Shown: piece after piece, positions 1 to 6,695 of the stretch
Position numbering within the stretch: position 1 is the stretch's first letter
Layout of the letters: each line of letters begins with the position of its first letter
Source: a virus
Virus record (IMG/VR): IMGVR_UViG_3300042542_002102
Coordinates: 1 to 64,000 of that record
Direction: 5' to 3' (one strand)
DNA: 64,000 nucleotides
Program-made: the position numbers and the translations under genes
The notes under the pieces: model-generated
What the model saw: the letters and a program-made list of their open reading frames with translations, nothing else
The model's database searches: none
Told to the model about the DNA's origin: nothing

Positions 1-13
1 GAGATAAAAGGTT

Positions 14-64
14 ATGAGCCTAGCAAATAAGATAACGAATTGTTATATGAGCCTAGCGAATAAG
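14..64. repeat. direct repeat in leader region
   Basis: An 18-base unit, ATGAGCCTAGCRAATAAG, occurs at 14-31 and 47-64 with one difference. Looser variants of its GAGCCT and GCAAATAA halves recur at 177-230. The 270 bases before the first gene also hold short inverted repeats such as CTAGT/ACTAG at 106-121. No gene is visible here. The stretch could be a leader, an operator array or part of an origin; its role is unknown. Confidence 0.4.
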
Positions 65-270
65 TGACCTAAATCACATAGTACACGCTCCACATAGTGA
101 GACTACTAGTGAGTATACTAGACAGTACGGAAAATGTCTGCTAGTATTATTACTATAACAATTAAATAAAAAAGTTTGAGCCTTTAGGGTGAGCCTCTAG
201 AAATAGAGCAAATAAATCTAAAGCAAATAAAACTTAGCCCCTATTAACTACTAACGAAAGGTGGTCACAA

Positions 271-486
271 ATGACTACACTAGATTCTAATTACATTGAG
301 TCCTCTACCTATGGACACTTATCACTAAATCAACGAATTGCCCTTGCTGCTGAAAAGGTAGCAAATGGCGAACCTGTTAACTTTAGAGGTGCAAGCGTTA
401 CTACATACGCTAAGGTTATTCGTCTTGCTAATAAAATTAAGCAAGAACGACAATTCCCACAATGCCCTTGTGAGGAGTGTATCTAA
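271..486 (+). CDS. hypothetical protein (71 aa)
   Basis: A small soluble protein that I do not recognise. The ATG at 271 follows a good Shine-Dalgarno site (AAAGGTGG, 258-265), which fixes the start. The middle is basic and helical, and the C-terminus holds a CPCEEC cluster that could bind metal. It heads a tight run of small genes; its stop overlaps the start of the next one (TAATG). No function can be assigned. Confidence 0.6.
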   Translation: MTTLDSNYIESSTYGHLSLNQRIALAAEKVANGEPVNFRGASVTTYAKVIRLANKIKQERQFPQCPCEECI

Positions 487-578
487 TGAGCCTGCCTATT
501 ATTGTCCTAGCCTTGTCAGTGCTATGCACTATACTAGTACTTATCCCTACTATACTAGATAAGGATAGTGAATTCTAA
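486..578 (+). CDS. single-pass membrane peptide (30 aa)
   Basis: A very short ORF whose ATG overlaps the preceding stop codon, with GAGGAG at 472-477 as a likely ribosome binding site. Residues 3-24 are almost entirely hydrophobic (LPIIVLALSVLCTILVLIP) and are followed by a charged tail, so it should be a one-helix membrane peptide. Its stop overlaps the next start. The translational coupling on both sides is the main reason to accept it. Function unknown. Confidence 0.45.
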   Translation: MSLPIIVLALSVLCTILVLIPTILDKDSEF

Positions 579-682
579 TGCACCTATACCTATGCTCACA
601 ATGTAGCACCCTAGCAATCGTTACCCAAAAGGGTAAACAAATAACAATCAACCCCTGCTTATGCACAAAAGAAAAGAGATAA
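578..682 (+). CDS. mini zinc-ribbon-like protein (34 aa)
   Basis: The ORF starts on the last base of the previous stop codon. It has C6-x2-C9 and C27-x-C29, a spacing suggesting a minimal zinc knuckle. It is basic at the C-terminus. Translational coupling and the paired cysteines support it, but its size makes the call provisional. Partner and role are unknown. Confidence 0.4.
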   Translation: MHLYLCSQCSTLAIVTQKGKQITINPCLCTKEKR

Positions 683-686
683 ATAA

Positions 687-839
687 ATGAATAGCGTTAT
701 ACTTACAGTAGTTGGAAAAGATGGAAAGACCTCACAGCCTGTCTATGAAGTACACTCATGGGAAAAGGTTATTGAAATTATCAACGGCACATGGAGAATT
801 GACCATGTTACAGACATCACTAATGTAGAAGTTATATAG
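687..839 (+). CDS. hypothetical protein (50 aa)
   Basis: A 50-residue ORF with an ATG four bases after the previous stop. It looks like a small alpha/beta protein; the N-terminal half resembles a beta hairpin (ILTVVGKDGKTSQPVYEVHS). An AAAGAGA stretch at 673-679 may serve as ribosome binding site. It lies in the same tight run as its neighbours and its stop (837-839) overlaps the Shine-Dalgarno site of the next gene. Function unknown. Confidence 0.5.
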   Translation: MNSVILTVVGKDGKTSQPVYEVHSWEKVIEIINGTWRIDHVTDITNVEVI

Positions 840-846
840 GAGGCTA

Positions 847-1137
847 ATGTTTGACTTTATTTCAGCACCATTTGAATGGTTTGCTAATGTAGTTCAATAC
901 TCACTTATCTTTATGGCTGTTATGATGTTAGTTCTAACAATAGGCGCAGTTGTTGCTATACCAATAGGATTAAAACTATTAGGTGTTGCATTCGCTAAAA
1001 CTATTGTAGTAGAAACTAGCAAAATTCTAAGAGATGTTGGAATTACTAACATAGACCTAAAACAAGCAAAAGAAAATGAAAAAATGAAGGCTTGGGTAGA
1101 TCGCAAAGTCGTTCCTATACTAAGTAAAACTAGTTAA
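847..1137 (+). CDS. membrane protein (96 aa)
   Basis: The ATG follows a strong AGGAGG at 838-843. Residues about 17-55 form one long or two short hydrophobic segments, interrupted by IPIG, and the C-terminal 40 residues are charged and helical. This fits a small inner-membrane protein with a cytoplasmic helical tail. Holin-like function is possible from the shape alone, but nothing specific supports it. It is the last gene of the opening operon. Confidence 0.6.
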   Translation: MFDFISAPFEWFANVVQYSLIFMAVMMLVLTIGAVVAIPIGLKLLGVAFAKTIVVETSKILRDVGITNIDLKQAKENEKMKAWVDRKVVPILSKTS

Positions 1138-1157
1138 CATGGCGTGGTGATATTTAT

Positions 1158-1198
1158 TAGGTAGGTGCCAGTGATTAAAAGTTACTAGGCACCGCCTA
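1158..1198 (+). other. imperfect stem-loop in a 219-base gap
   Basis: Between the genes ending at 1137 and starting at 1357 lies an inverted repeat: TAGG-(TA)-GGTGCC at 1158-1169 pairs with GGCACC-(G)-CCTA at 1188-1198, with an 18-base loop. No clear T-run follows, so it is not a simple terminator. The rest of the gap (1199-1344) is AT-rich and I see no gene in it. It could be an RNA processing site or an operator. Confidence 0.35.
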
Positions 1199-1344
1199 CT
1201 AAATTAGTTAGCATCAAGAAAAAAGCCCGAGTATGTGCTCACTATATTTTTGCCCTATTGTTTTTTAAATCACGCATCATACATCTGGTAAAAATATTCA
1301 GATTTTGAGGTATTTGAATTTTAAAAATTTTTCAGATTTTGCGG

Positions 1345-1350
1345 TATAAT
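1345..1350 (+). promoter_or_regulatory. -10 box of a leaderless gene
   Basis: TATAAT lies with its last base seven bases before the ATG at 1357, so transcription would begin at or next to the start codon. There is no Shine-Dalgarno site between them. Confidence 0.55.
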
Positions 1351-1356
1351 GAATTC

Positions 1357-1545
1357 ATGGGAATATTAGATAATTTCGAAAACGCCTGGGACATAGATCT
1401 TGAGACCGAATCATCACCTATAAGAGAAACAGATGCTATGGGTAGAGAAAGATTTTGGGAAGATATGGGTAGACCAGAAAACGATGGTTTGGCACTAAAA
1501 TTATTTTCAGAAACCTGCTGCACTAATTGTTCTTGCAAAGACTAG
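1357..1545 (+). CDS. hypothetical acidic protein (62 aa)
   Basis: An acidic protein ending in a cysteine cluster (CCTNCSC), suggesting metal binding or a redox role. I chose the ATG at 1357 because the TATAAT at 1345-1350 would place the transcription start on it; an in-frame ATG upstream at 1339 overlaps that box. Its stop codon overlaps the stop of the convergent reverse-strand gene (shared bases 1543-1544). Not a family I recognise. Confidence 0.5.
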   Translation: MGILDNFENAWDIDLETESSPIRETDAMGRERFWEDMGRPENDGLALKLFSETCCTNCSCKD

Positions 1546-1688
1546 TTTGATTGATTTTCAGCAGTAATACGGTTACGCCAATACTCCTCAGTTGATTTAC
1601 GCATATTTGCAATATGTTCGTATTTTTCCTGGGTAGACTCAGAAAGATCCTCTAAATCACAATTCATCAAATATTGCTTTAGTTCCAT
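1542..1688 (-). CDS. hypothetical protein (48 aa)
   Basis: The last gene of a three-gene reverse-strand unit. Its ATG (1686-1688) lies inside the end of the upstream gene, giving a ten-base overlap typical of translational coupling. The product is a charged, probably all-helical peptide with no motif I recognise. Its stop interlocks with that of the convergent forward gene. Function unknown. Confidence 0.45.
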   Translation of the reverse strand: MELKQYLMNCDLEDLSESTQEKYEHIANMRKSTEEYWRNRITAENQSN

Positions 1689-1873
1689 TCTGCAATAACT
1701 CCATGATCTCTCAAAACGTCATAGAGCATACCATTAACAAACTCCATTTGCTCACGTCCTGCTAGGATAAACTCTTCAATCTGTTCTGCTGAAAAGTTAT
1801 TCTGTGCAGCACTATATCTGTTGAACTCGTCAACGGTATTGCACATTAATGTTACAACTTCTTCTCTTGTCAT
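1679..1873 (-). CDS. hypothetical protein (64 aa)
   Basis: A small acidic, mostly helical protein, second of the reverse-strand unit, beginning two bases downstream of the stop of the DHH-like gene. No signal peptide, membrane helix or known motif is visible. The tight spacing suggests co-transcription and perhaps a shared task with the phosphoesterase-like protein. Confidence 0.5.
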   Translation of the reverse strand: MTREEVVTLMCNTVDEFNRYSAAQNNFSAEQIEEFILAGREQMEFVNGMLYDVLRDHGVIAEWN

Positions 1874-1874
1874 T

Positions 1875-2645
1875 TTATTTCCATTCTATCTCCTGATCAT
1901 ATGTGACTGAAAACTCGCCTCCGAATATCTCAGCATATGAAACTATATCTCTATTATACCTTATGACGGTGTTTAAGCCGACTTTGTCTGACATGTACTT
2001 GATACCACTAACTATTGGTTCAAAGGCCATCTGTTCGGCTTCTAGGGCCTTATTAAGGTTATCCAAATATCTTGTCTTGCCAAACCTTTTACTTGTAAAT
2101 GCTTGATCAACATATACTTCTCTAAATTTATTATCTGACTCTATTGTGGATTCGAGGTTTTCCATAACATAGGATACTTCTGCAGACTTCATCCTTGTAG
2201 ACCAGTTTCGCATGTTCTCGCTGTAGAACTCCATATTGCGTAGTGTAGAGTCAGCGAATGCCATGCGTATTTTGTCTTCATCGGATGTATCAGCCTCTAT
2301 TGCGAACGAAATTAAAAACGCAGTTGCGAACGGAAACTTTTCTCGATACTTGTTGACCTTATAGTGTACATTCGGATTAAATGAGTTAGGCGCTATGTTA
2401 TCTTCTAGGAGTCTCATATGATTTCCGATTGACACATACCCTGGCCTATTCATATCACAGTCGACAAAAAGACATTCCTCTGGATTGATACCGTCGGCGA
2501 GACACAAAATATTTTTATCATATGATCCTACTATTTTCGAACCGTTAAAACGCTCCAGTAATTTTGCGGACATAAAACCATCCATGTCGGGGGATATAAT
2601 AAGATTCTTGGAATGCTCAAGTGTTTTGAGTATGTCTGTTTTCAT
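1875..2645 (-). CDS. DHH-like phosphoesterase domain protein (256 aa)
   Basis: The N-terminus shows a pattern like the DHH superfamily (RecJ and NrnA relatives that cleave single-stranded DNA, oligoribonucleotides or cyclic dinucleotides with two metal ions). SPDMDG at residues 18-23 matches motif I, VDCDMN at 61-66 matches motif II, and GNH at 74-76 sits where the DHH triad is expected, though altered. The C-terminal DHHA1 part is not recognisable. It heads the reverse-strand unit, divergent from the gene at 2678. A weak TATTTA box lies six bases before its ATG. A role in nucleic-acid turnover or in removing host signalling nucleotides is inference only. Confidence 0.4.
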   Translation of the reverse strand: MKTDILKTLEHSKNLIISPDMDGFMSAKLLERFNGSKIVGSYDKNILCLADGINPEECLFVDCDMNRPGYVSIGNHMRLLEDNIAPNSFNPNVHYKVNKYREKFPFATAFLISFAIEADTSDEDKIRMAFADSTLRNMEFYSENMRNWSTRMKSAEVSYVMENLESTIESDNKFREVYVDQAFTSKRFGKTRYLDNLNKALEAEQMAFEPIVSGIKYMSDKVGLNTVIRYNRDIVSYAEIFGGEFSVTYDQEIEWK

Positions 2646-2662
2646 TTTTGTTAAATACCCCT

Positions 2663-2668
2663 TATAAT
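2663..2668 (+). promoter_or_regulatory. -10 box upstream of the holin-like gene
   Basis: TATAAT ends ten bases before the ATG at 2678, implying a leader of at most two or three bases. It is one of the weaker examples because no TGn extension precedes it. Confidence 0.4.
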
Positions 2669-2677
2669 AATCTAGTT

Positions 2678-2944
2678 ATGACAATTCAAGACTGGGCCTC
2701 ATTAATCGTCGCTATACTTACAATTGTATCATCAATCGCTCTTGCGATCAAGTGGATGGTAAAACATTATCTCAGCGAACTTAAACCCAATTCTGGATCA
2801 AGTTTAAAAGATCAAGTCTCAAGATTAGAAACTGCTTTAGACGAACAAAGAATAGACTCTATAATGTCACGAGATAGACAAGAGAAAAAACTTGACGAAA
2901 TGTATAAAATCTTACTTGACCATATTGACAGACTTAGCAAGTAA
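2678..2944 (+). CDS. membrane protein with coiled coil, holin-like (88 aa)
   Basis: One hydrophobic helix (about residues 7-28) is followed by a charged linker and a heptad-like coiled coil (43-86). The ATG at 2678 was preferred to an in-frame one at 2648, which lies upstream of the TATAAT box. Small phage proteins of this shape are often annotated as holins or tail-associated membrane proteins. The holin role is an inference: no lysin is adjacent, and the muramidase is 8 kb away. Divergent from the DHH-like gene. Confidence 0.45.
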   Translation: MTIQDWASLIVAILTIVSSIALAIKWMVKHYLSELKPNSGSSLKDQVSRLETALDEQRIDSIMSRDRQEKKLDEMYKILLDHIDRLSK

Positions 2945-3067
2945 ACTTCCTATATACTATATATAAGATATCTTCTATATATAAACCTTAAAGATAGTTC
3001 TTTTTTCTTATATATTTTAAGTATACACTATCCGACATCCTGACACTATATGACAAACCAGTATAAA

Positions 3068-3118
3068 ACGGACATTACAGACAATAACAATTTGATAACT
3101 TTTTATATACATGTCCGT
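3068..3118. promoter_or_regulatory. inverted repeat, possible operator
   Basis: ACGGACAT at 3068-3075 is the reverse complement of ATGTCCGT at 3111-3118, and half-site-like TGTCC/GGACA/GACA elements recur nearby. The pair sits just upstream of the TATAAT at 3134 in a 275-base gap without genes (2945-3219) that also contains AT-rich palindromic runs near 2950-2985. A repressor or activator binding site is plausible. Confidence 0.35.
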
Positions 3119-3130
3119 ATTGTCCTGATA

Positions 3131-3139
3131 TGATATAAT
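3131..3139 (+). promoter_or_regulatory. extended -10 promoter (TGATATAAT) for small RNA
   Basis: A perfect TGnTATAAT. Start of transcription would fall near 3146-3147, the first base of the hairpin that follows. No convincing -35 hexamer is present, as expected of an extended -10 promoter. Confidence 0.5.
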
Positions 3140-3146
3140 TTATATT

Positions 3147-3203
3147 GACTAGTACTCTGGTTTGTCTTTCATACCCACCAGCCTGAGTACTAGTCATTTT
3201 TTT
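3147..3203 (+). ncRNA. putative small hairpin RNA ending in an intrinsic terminator
   Basis: GACTAGTACTC at 3147-3157 pairs perfectly with GAGTACTAGTC at 3185-3195, and a seven-T run follows (3197-3203). The extended -10 box at 3131-3139 would start transcription on the first base of the stem, giving a transcript of about 57 bases with a closed end and a 27-base loop. This could be a free-standing small RNA, or an attenuator at the head of the fibre operon. The next gene has its own -10 box just after the T-run, which favours an independent RNA. Confidence 0.45.
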
Positions 3204-3204
3204 A

Positions 3205-3213
3205 TGGTATAAT
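3205..3213 (+). promoter_or_regulatory. extended -10 promoter (TGGTATAAT), leaderless
   Basis: The box ends seven bases before the ATG at 3220 and begins right after the terminator of the small RNA. It probably drives the first fibre cluster. Confidence 0.6.
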
Positions 3214-3219
3214 CACATT

Positions 3220-3615
3220 ATGTCTACTTGCTCCCCAGAAATTTTCGGCGCTGATCCAGTAAACATCCAATGGCGTGTTGTCAGAGGAGATACTGGCTCC
3301 CTTCGTGTTGAGTTTTTACAGCCCAATGAAGTAGATTTTTATGATACAGATGGATGGATTTTTAGAGCAACCGCTTATGATCAATCTGGAGATATTCTAG
3401 ACGCTCTTGAATGTGAGCCTGGTCCTGGATTTGTTGATATAAAGGCTCATCCATCAGTTACAAAAAATTGGGGATTAAAATATTTAAGAACAGTTGCAGA
3501 ACTACCATTTGATGTTCAAGTAACTATTCCAGAACTAATCGAAGATACTGTTTGGACTCCTGTAATTGGAACCATACATGTATTAGGCGACATCACACCA
3601 GGGGGTACACTATAA
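3220..3615 (+). CDS. BppU-like N-terminal domain protein, tail/baseplate (131 aa)
   Basis: A beta-rich protein whose core IQWRVVRGDTGSLRVEF resembles the start of the BppU-type domain (a baseplate upper-protein module that anchors receptor-binding proteins). The protein at 12415 has the same core (IRWTVVRGDSAAFRVYV) and general length, so the two are paralogs, and the N-terminus of the 5460 protein is a third relative. The start is leaderless. Its stop overlaps the ATG of the collagen-like fibre, suggesting it acts as that fibre's adaptor. The family name is a resemblance, not a search result. Confidence 0.55.
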   Translation: MSTCSPEIFGADPVNIQWRVVRGDTGSLRVEFLQPNEVDFYDTDGWIFRATAYDQSGDILDALECEPGPGFVDIKAHPSVTKNWGLKYLRTVAELPFDVQVTIPELIEDTVWTPVIGTIHVLGDITPGGTL

Positions 3616-4703
3616 TGGCAGTTATTAAAATTGTTCCAATGCCAGGCGCAGTTGGAGACAAGGGAGACGAAGGTGCTCCAGGACCACAAGGTCAGCAAGG
3701 ACCAGCAGGTCAAAATGGTTTGCCAGGAACACCTGCTCTATGGTCATATCAGGGTGCATACAACCCTGCTGCTGCTTATGCAGTTGGAGATTTAGTAACC
3801 TACCAAGGACAACTTTATTATACAAAGTCAGCAACAACTGCTGGAACACTTCCAACAAATACTGCAAAGTTTGATTTAATTGCATCAAAGGGTGCAGATG
3901 GCCAAGCAGGTGCAAATGGTATCAATGGAACTAACGGAACCAATGGTGCAGACTTTGGAATTTACTATTTAGGAAACTACAATCCAAATAGCGGATACGT
4001 TCCAGACATTGCAGTAGTTAGAGGATCAGACGGACAACTTTATCTTGCTAAAGCAAGTGGACAACTTGGAGATCCAGTTGGAAACACTGCACAATGGGAG
4101 GTTTGGATTCCTAAAGGTGCAGATGGTATAAATGGTGCAGATGCACTTTGGAATTACACAGGAGAATACAATGGCGGAGCATCATATGCCGTTGGAGATA
4201 TAGCAACATATGACGGACAACTTTGGTATCGTGTTGGTGCTAATGGCGGAAATGTTGGAGACACTCCTTCTCCAGGATTTTGGAATTTACTCGCAGCAAA
4301 AGGTGAGCCAGGAACTGATGTGTTTGCTGAAGATGGAACTTTGTATGGACCTACTAATTTTGGTGCCCTTAAAGTCTTGGGACTTATAAATTCAGGTGAT
4401 AATGATCTTGCTTTAGAGGTTAATGATGCAGATATATATCTACAGGCTTCTTCTGGAGCAGTAACTATTGCAGCGCCTGAAGTTACCATTACTTCAAATG
4501 CCGTTCCTTCTTCAGTAAATATCAATACATATAGTGGTGCAATAATTAATAGCGCAAGAACATCTGGCTATTCTGATGCAGACAAAGTTGTAGCAACTCT
4601 TGGAGATTTGCCAACGGGAGCAACGGGAACATTCCAAACATCAGACTCTAAAATTGTTACAGTTACCAACGGAATCATTACATCTATAGAGTCACTTACT
4701 TAA
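3615..4703 (+). CDS. collagen-like tail fibre with carbohydrate-binding repeats (362 aa)
   Basis: Residues 11-40 are Gly-X-Y triplets with proline at both X and Y positions; shorter Gly-X-Y stretches recur near 98-115, 160-175 and 230. Between them are three repeats of about 50 residues (YNPAAAYAVGDLVTYQGQLY and two variants) that look like CBM5/12-type chitin/cellulose-binding modules. The C-terminal ending GTFQTSDSKIVTVTNGIITS is of a type often seen at the tip of phage fibres. I chose ATG 3615, which overlaps the previous stop; an upstream in-frame start has no ribosome site. Probably a trimeric fibre that binds host surface glycans, and a candidate substrate for the proline-hydroxylase-like enzymes. 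Confidence 0.75.
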   Translation: MAVIKIVPMPGAVGDKGDEGAPGPQGQQGPAGQNGLPGTPALWSYQGAYNPAAAYAVGDLVTYQGQLYYTKSATTAGTLPTNTAKFDLIASKGADGQAGANGINGTNGTNGADFGIYYLGNYNPNSGYVPDIAVVRGSDGQLYLAKASGQLGDPVGNTAQWEVWIPKGADGINGADALWNYTGEYNGGASYAVGDIATYDGQLWYRVGANGGNVGDTPSPGFWNLLAAKGEPGTDVFAEDGTLYGPTNFGALKVLGLINSGDNDLALEVNDADIYLQASSGAVTIAAPEVTITSNAVPSSVNINTYSGAIINSARTSGYSDADKVVATLGDLPTGATGTFQTSDSKIVTVTNGIITSIESLT

Positions 4704-4708
4704 TATCG

Positions 4709-4717
4709 TGAGATAAT
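4709..4717 (+). promoter_or_regulatory. extended -10 promoter (TGAGATAAT), leaderless
   Basis: The box ends seven bases before ATG 4724. TG at 4709-4710 gives the extended motif; the hexamer is GATAAT. Confidence 0.5.
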
Positions 4718-4723
4718 GTACCC

Positions 4724-5452
4724 ATGGCCGTTTCTAAATCTATGGATTTTCCAGGTGCAAAAAAATCTTCTTATGCTGCACAAGTAGAACAAAGTCAGGC
4801 ATCTACCTCTGTAGATAACGTTCTTTCATTTCTTCCAGTCCCTGGACCAACTGGGCCACAGGGACCTGCAGGTAGAGATGGTAGAGATGGTGCAGACGGG
4901 AAAGAAGGGCCTCAAGGACCAGAAGGAAAAATAGGTCCACGAGGACCAGAAGGAAGAGAAGGATTAAGTTCTCTATCGTCTTCAGGACAGCAAGCAGGAT
5001 GGGCTTCTTATCACAATAAAATAGAAAAACCTTTTAAACTTGGAATATCTGAGGGAGACGATGGATGGGTAACTGTTTTTGTTTTATCTGATGAATTATC
5101 AAACGAAAGATATTTACCTAAAGATTGTGCTTCATTATGGAATGACCACGCTAGAGCCTTTAATTTTAAAGGACTTAAAGAAGGCTCTCAAGTATTTATA
5201 ACCTACAGTTTTGAGTTAACGACATATAGCAGTAACACAGAAGCCTGGATTCGAACATATTCTCCAAACAGCGAACTAGACATTGCTCAGTTTATAGGCT
5301 CAATGAAATATCAACATACCTATCCAATAACTGTAACCCAGCAGGTTTTTATTGAAAACCAAAAAATATGGGGTAACGGAGCAGTTCCTCAAATTAGAAC
5401 CGATTATGACGCATCAGTAATTCTCAAATCTATATATGTCAGCGTGGTATAA
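4724..5452 (+). CDS. collagen-like tail fibre with C-terminal head domain (242 aa)
   Basis: Residues 41-80 are about 13 uninterrupted Gly-X-Y triplets (GPTGPQGPAGRDGRDG and on). Here proline occurs only at X, not at Y, the position modified by animal collagen hydroxylases. After a serine-rich hinge (82-88) comes a roughly 150-residue beta-rich domain that is probably the receptor-binding head. Start chosen at ATG 4724, leaderless behind TGAGATAAT. Its terminal Val codon and stop lie inside the -10 box of the next gene. Confidence 0.7.
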   Translation: MAVSKSMDFPGAKKSSYAAQVEQSQASTSVDNVLSFLPVPGPTGPQGPAGRDGRDGADGKEGPQGPEGKIGPRGPEGREGLSSLSSSGQQAGWASYHNKIEKPFKLGISEGDDGWVTVFVLSDELSNERYLPKDCASLWNDHARAFNFKGLKEGSQVFITYSFELTTYSSNTEAWIRTYSPNSELDIAQFIGSMKYQHTYPITVTQQVFIENQKIWGNGAVPQIRTDYDASVILKSIYVSVV

Positions 5453-5453
5453 T
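5445..5453 (+). promoter_or_regulatory. extended -10 promoter overlapping a stop codon
   Basis: TGGTATAAT ends seven bases before ATG 5460. The TAA stop of the preceding gene (5450-5452) is embedded in the hexamer. Confidence 0.6.
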
Positions 5454-5459
5454 AAAACT

Positions 5460-6092
5460 ATGGCATTTCCAGGAGAACTCAATATAAATTACTACAAGGG
5501 TGACACCCATGAGTTTAAGATCTACCCTCAAAAAACAGATAACTCTATCTTTTATCTAAACGACTATAGCAATGCCACATTTAAAATTGCAGAGGTAAGA
5601 GGTACAGCAGGAGTTGCAAATCAAATTACTGGTAGCGCAATAATCTCAACAGATGGAACCCATATAACTTGTGCAATAACTCCAGAAAATGGAGCAGCGA
5701 TGAACTCTTCTATTACTTATGAGTATGACGTTCAGGTTTATTCACAAGGAGCAGGAACATACGATAAAATTTTGACACTTTTAACTGGCTCTATTTCTGT
5801 AACAGATGATGTTTCACAGGGGATTGGATCACCAAATAGAGCACCTGCCACATATAGAGTTATTTATAATAATACAAATGCAACAAGCGGACAAGTGCCA
5901 ACAGATACAACAGAATATGTTCCAAACCAAAACGTCATTGTTGCAAATAACGGAACACTTGCAAGACTTGGATACTCTTTCTCTGGTTGGTCAAGATCTG
6001 CTGACGGAACTGGAACCGTATATACCGCAGGATCTACTATTCCTTTAATTAATGGAGACATAAGACTTTATCCTAAGTGGACGGTACAATGA
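5460..6092 (+). CDS. BppU-like module fused to InlB/Flg_new-type repeat (210 aa)
   Basis: Residues 7-117 resemble a BppU-like baseplate module (NYYKGDTHEFKIYP at its start), related to the 3220 and 12415 proteins. Residues 131-210 form an InlB B-repeat/Listeria-Bacteroides repeat (YRVIYNNTN then GYSFSGWS and LYPKW), a fold found on bacterial surface adhesins. The ATG at 5460 is leaderless and was chosen over one at 5436 inside the previous gene. The stop overlaps the next start. Probably an adaptor with an adhesive tip. Confidence 0.6.
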   Translation: MAFPGELNINYYKGDTHEFKIYPQKTDNSIFYLNDYSNATFKIAEVRGTAGVANQITGSAIISTDGTHITCAITPENGAAMNSSITYEYDVQVYSQGAGTYDKILTLLTGSISVTDDVSQGIGSPNRAPATYRVIYNNTNATSGQVPTDTTEYVPNQNVIVANNGTLARLGYSFSGWSRSADGTGTVYTAGSTIPLINGDIRLYPKWTVQ

Positions 6093-6676
6093 CAAATATT
6101 TTTGTATCACCAGAAGATGTTAAAGTAATTGGCGGTACAGCAAATGTAAATGTCGAAGTAGATTTTGGACCACAAGGACAAAGAGGAAACCTTTTCCTTG
6201 TAGGATACGGAAACCCAAATACAGTATCACATTCTGTTACATTGCAACTGCTTGATTTGTATATAAATGTTCAGGCTACAGATGAAGACTATTTAGTTAT
6301 GTACCAATACCAAAATGTTTCTGGCGTAAATACTTGGGTAGAAACAGCAACACTTATGACAGACAAGTTTAGTGTAATTAGACAGGTAGCGTTTACAAAT
6401 GGCAAGACAACAAGCGAAGTAGACTTTAAGGTATCTAATATTGCCCCACTTAGCCTTGTTGGTGGACTAACAGCAGAAAATTTTAATATCCAATGCACAT
6501 TCTCTGACCCTGCAAACCCTATTGCTCACTCAATTACAGTTAAACCTTTAGAGTTTCAGGCAGGTACTGGAGATCAGATATTGCCAGTTGATATAAATGC
6601 CGTTGAATTTTCAGGAGGAAGTTGGGTTGGTCTAAATAGAACCGTCTATATTCATTTCCTAATTACGGTGGTATAA
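6089..6676 (+). CDS. putative tail fibre/baseplate accessory protein (195 aa)
   Basis: A beta-rich protein without cysteine pairs or membrane segments. It contains one short Gly-rich DFGPQGQRG stretch near residues 24-32, reminiscent of a collagen-like knot. The ATG at 6089 overlaps the preceding TGA; an in-frame ATG four codons earlier is less likely. Located between an adaptor-like gene and the giant VTP fibre, so a virion role is likely. Family not recognised. Confidence 0.5.
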   Translation: MTNIFVSPEDVKVIGGTANVNVEVDFGPQGQRGNLFLVGYGNPNTVSHSVTLQLLDLYINVQATDEDYLVMYQYQNVSGVNTWVETATLMTDKFSVIRQVAFTNGKTTSEVDFKVSNIAPLSLVGGLTAENFNIQCTFSDPANPIAHSITVKPLEFQAGTGDQILPVDINAVEFSGGSWVGLNRTVYIHFLITVV

Positions 6677-6677
6677 T
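6669..6677 (+). promoter_or_regulatory. extended -10 promoter overlapping a stop codon
   Basis: TGGTATAAT contains the TAA stop (6674-6676) of the upstream gene. Transcription would start near 6684, leaving a short leader with GGTGAT (6685-6690) as ribosome site for ATG 6696. Confidence 0.5.
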
Positions 6678-6695
6678 CTAAGATGGTGATATTAA

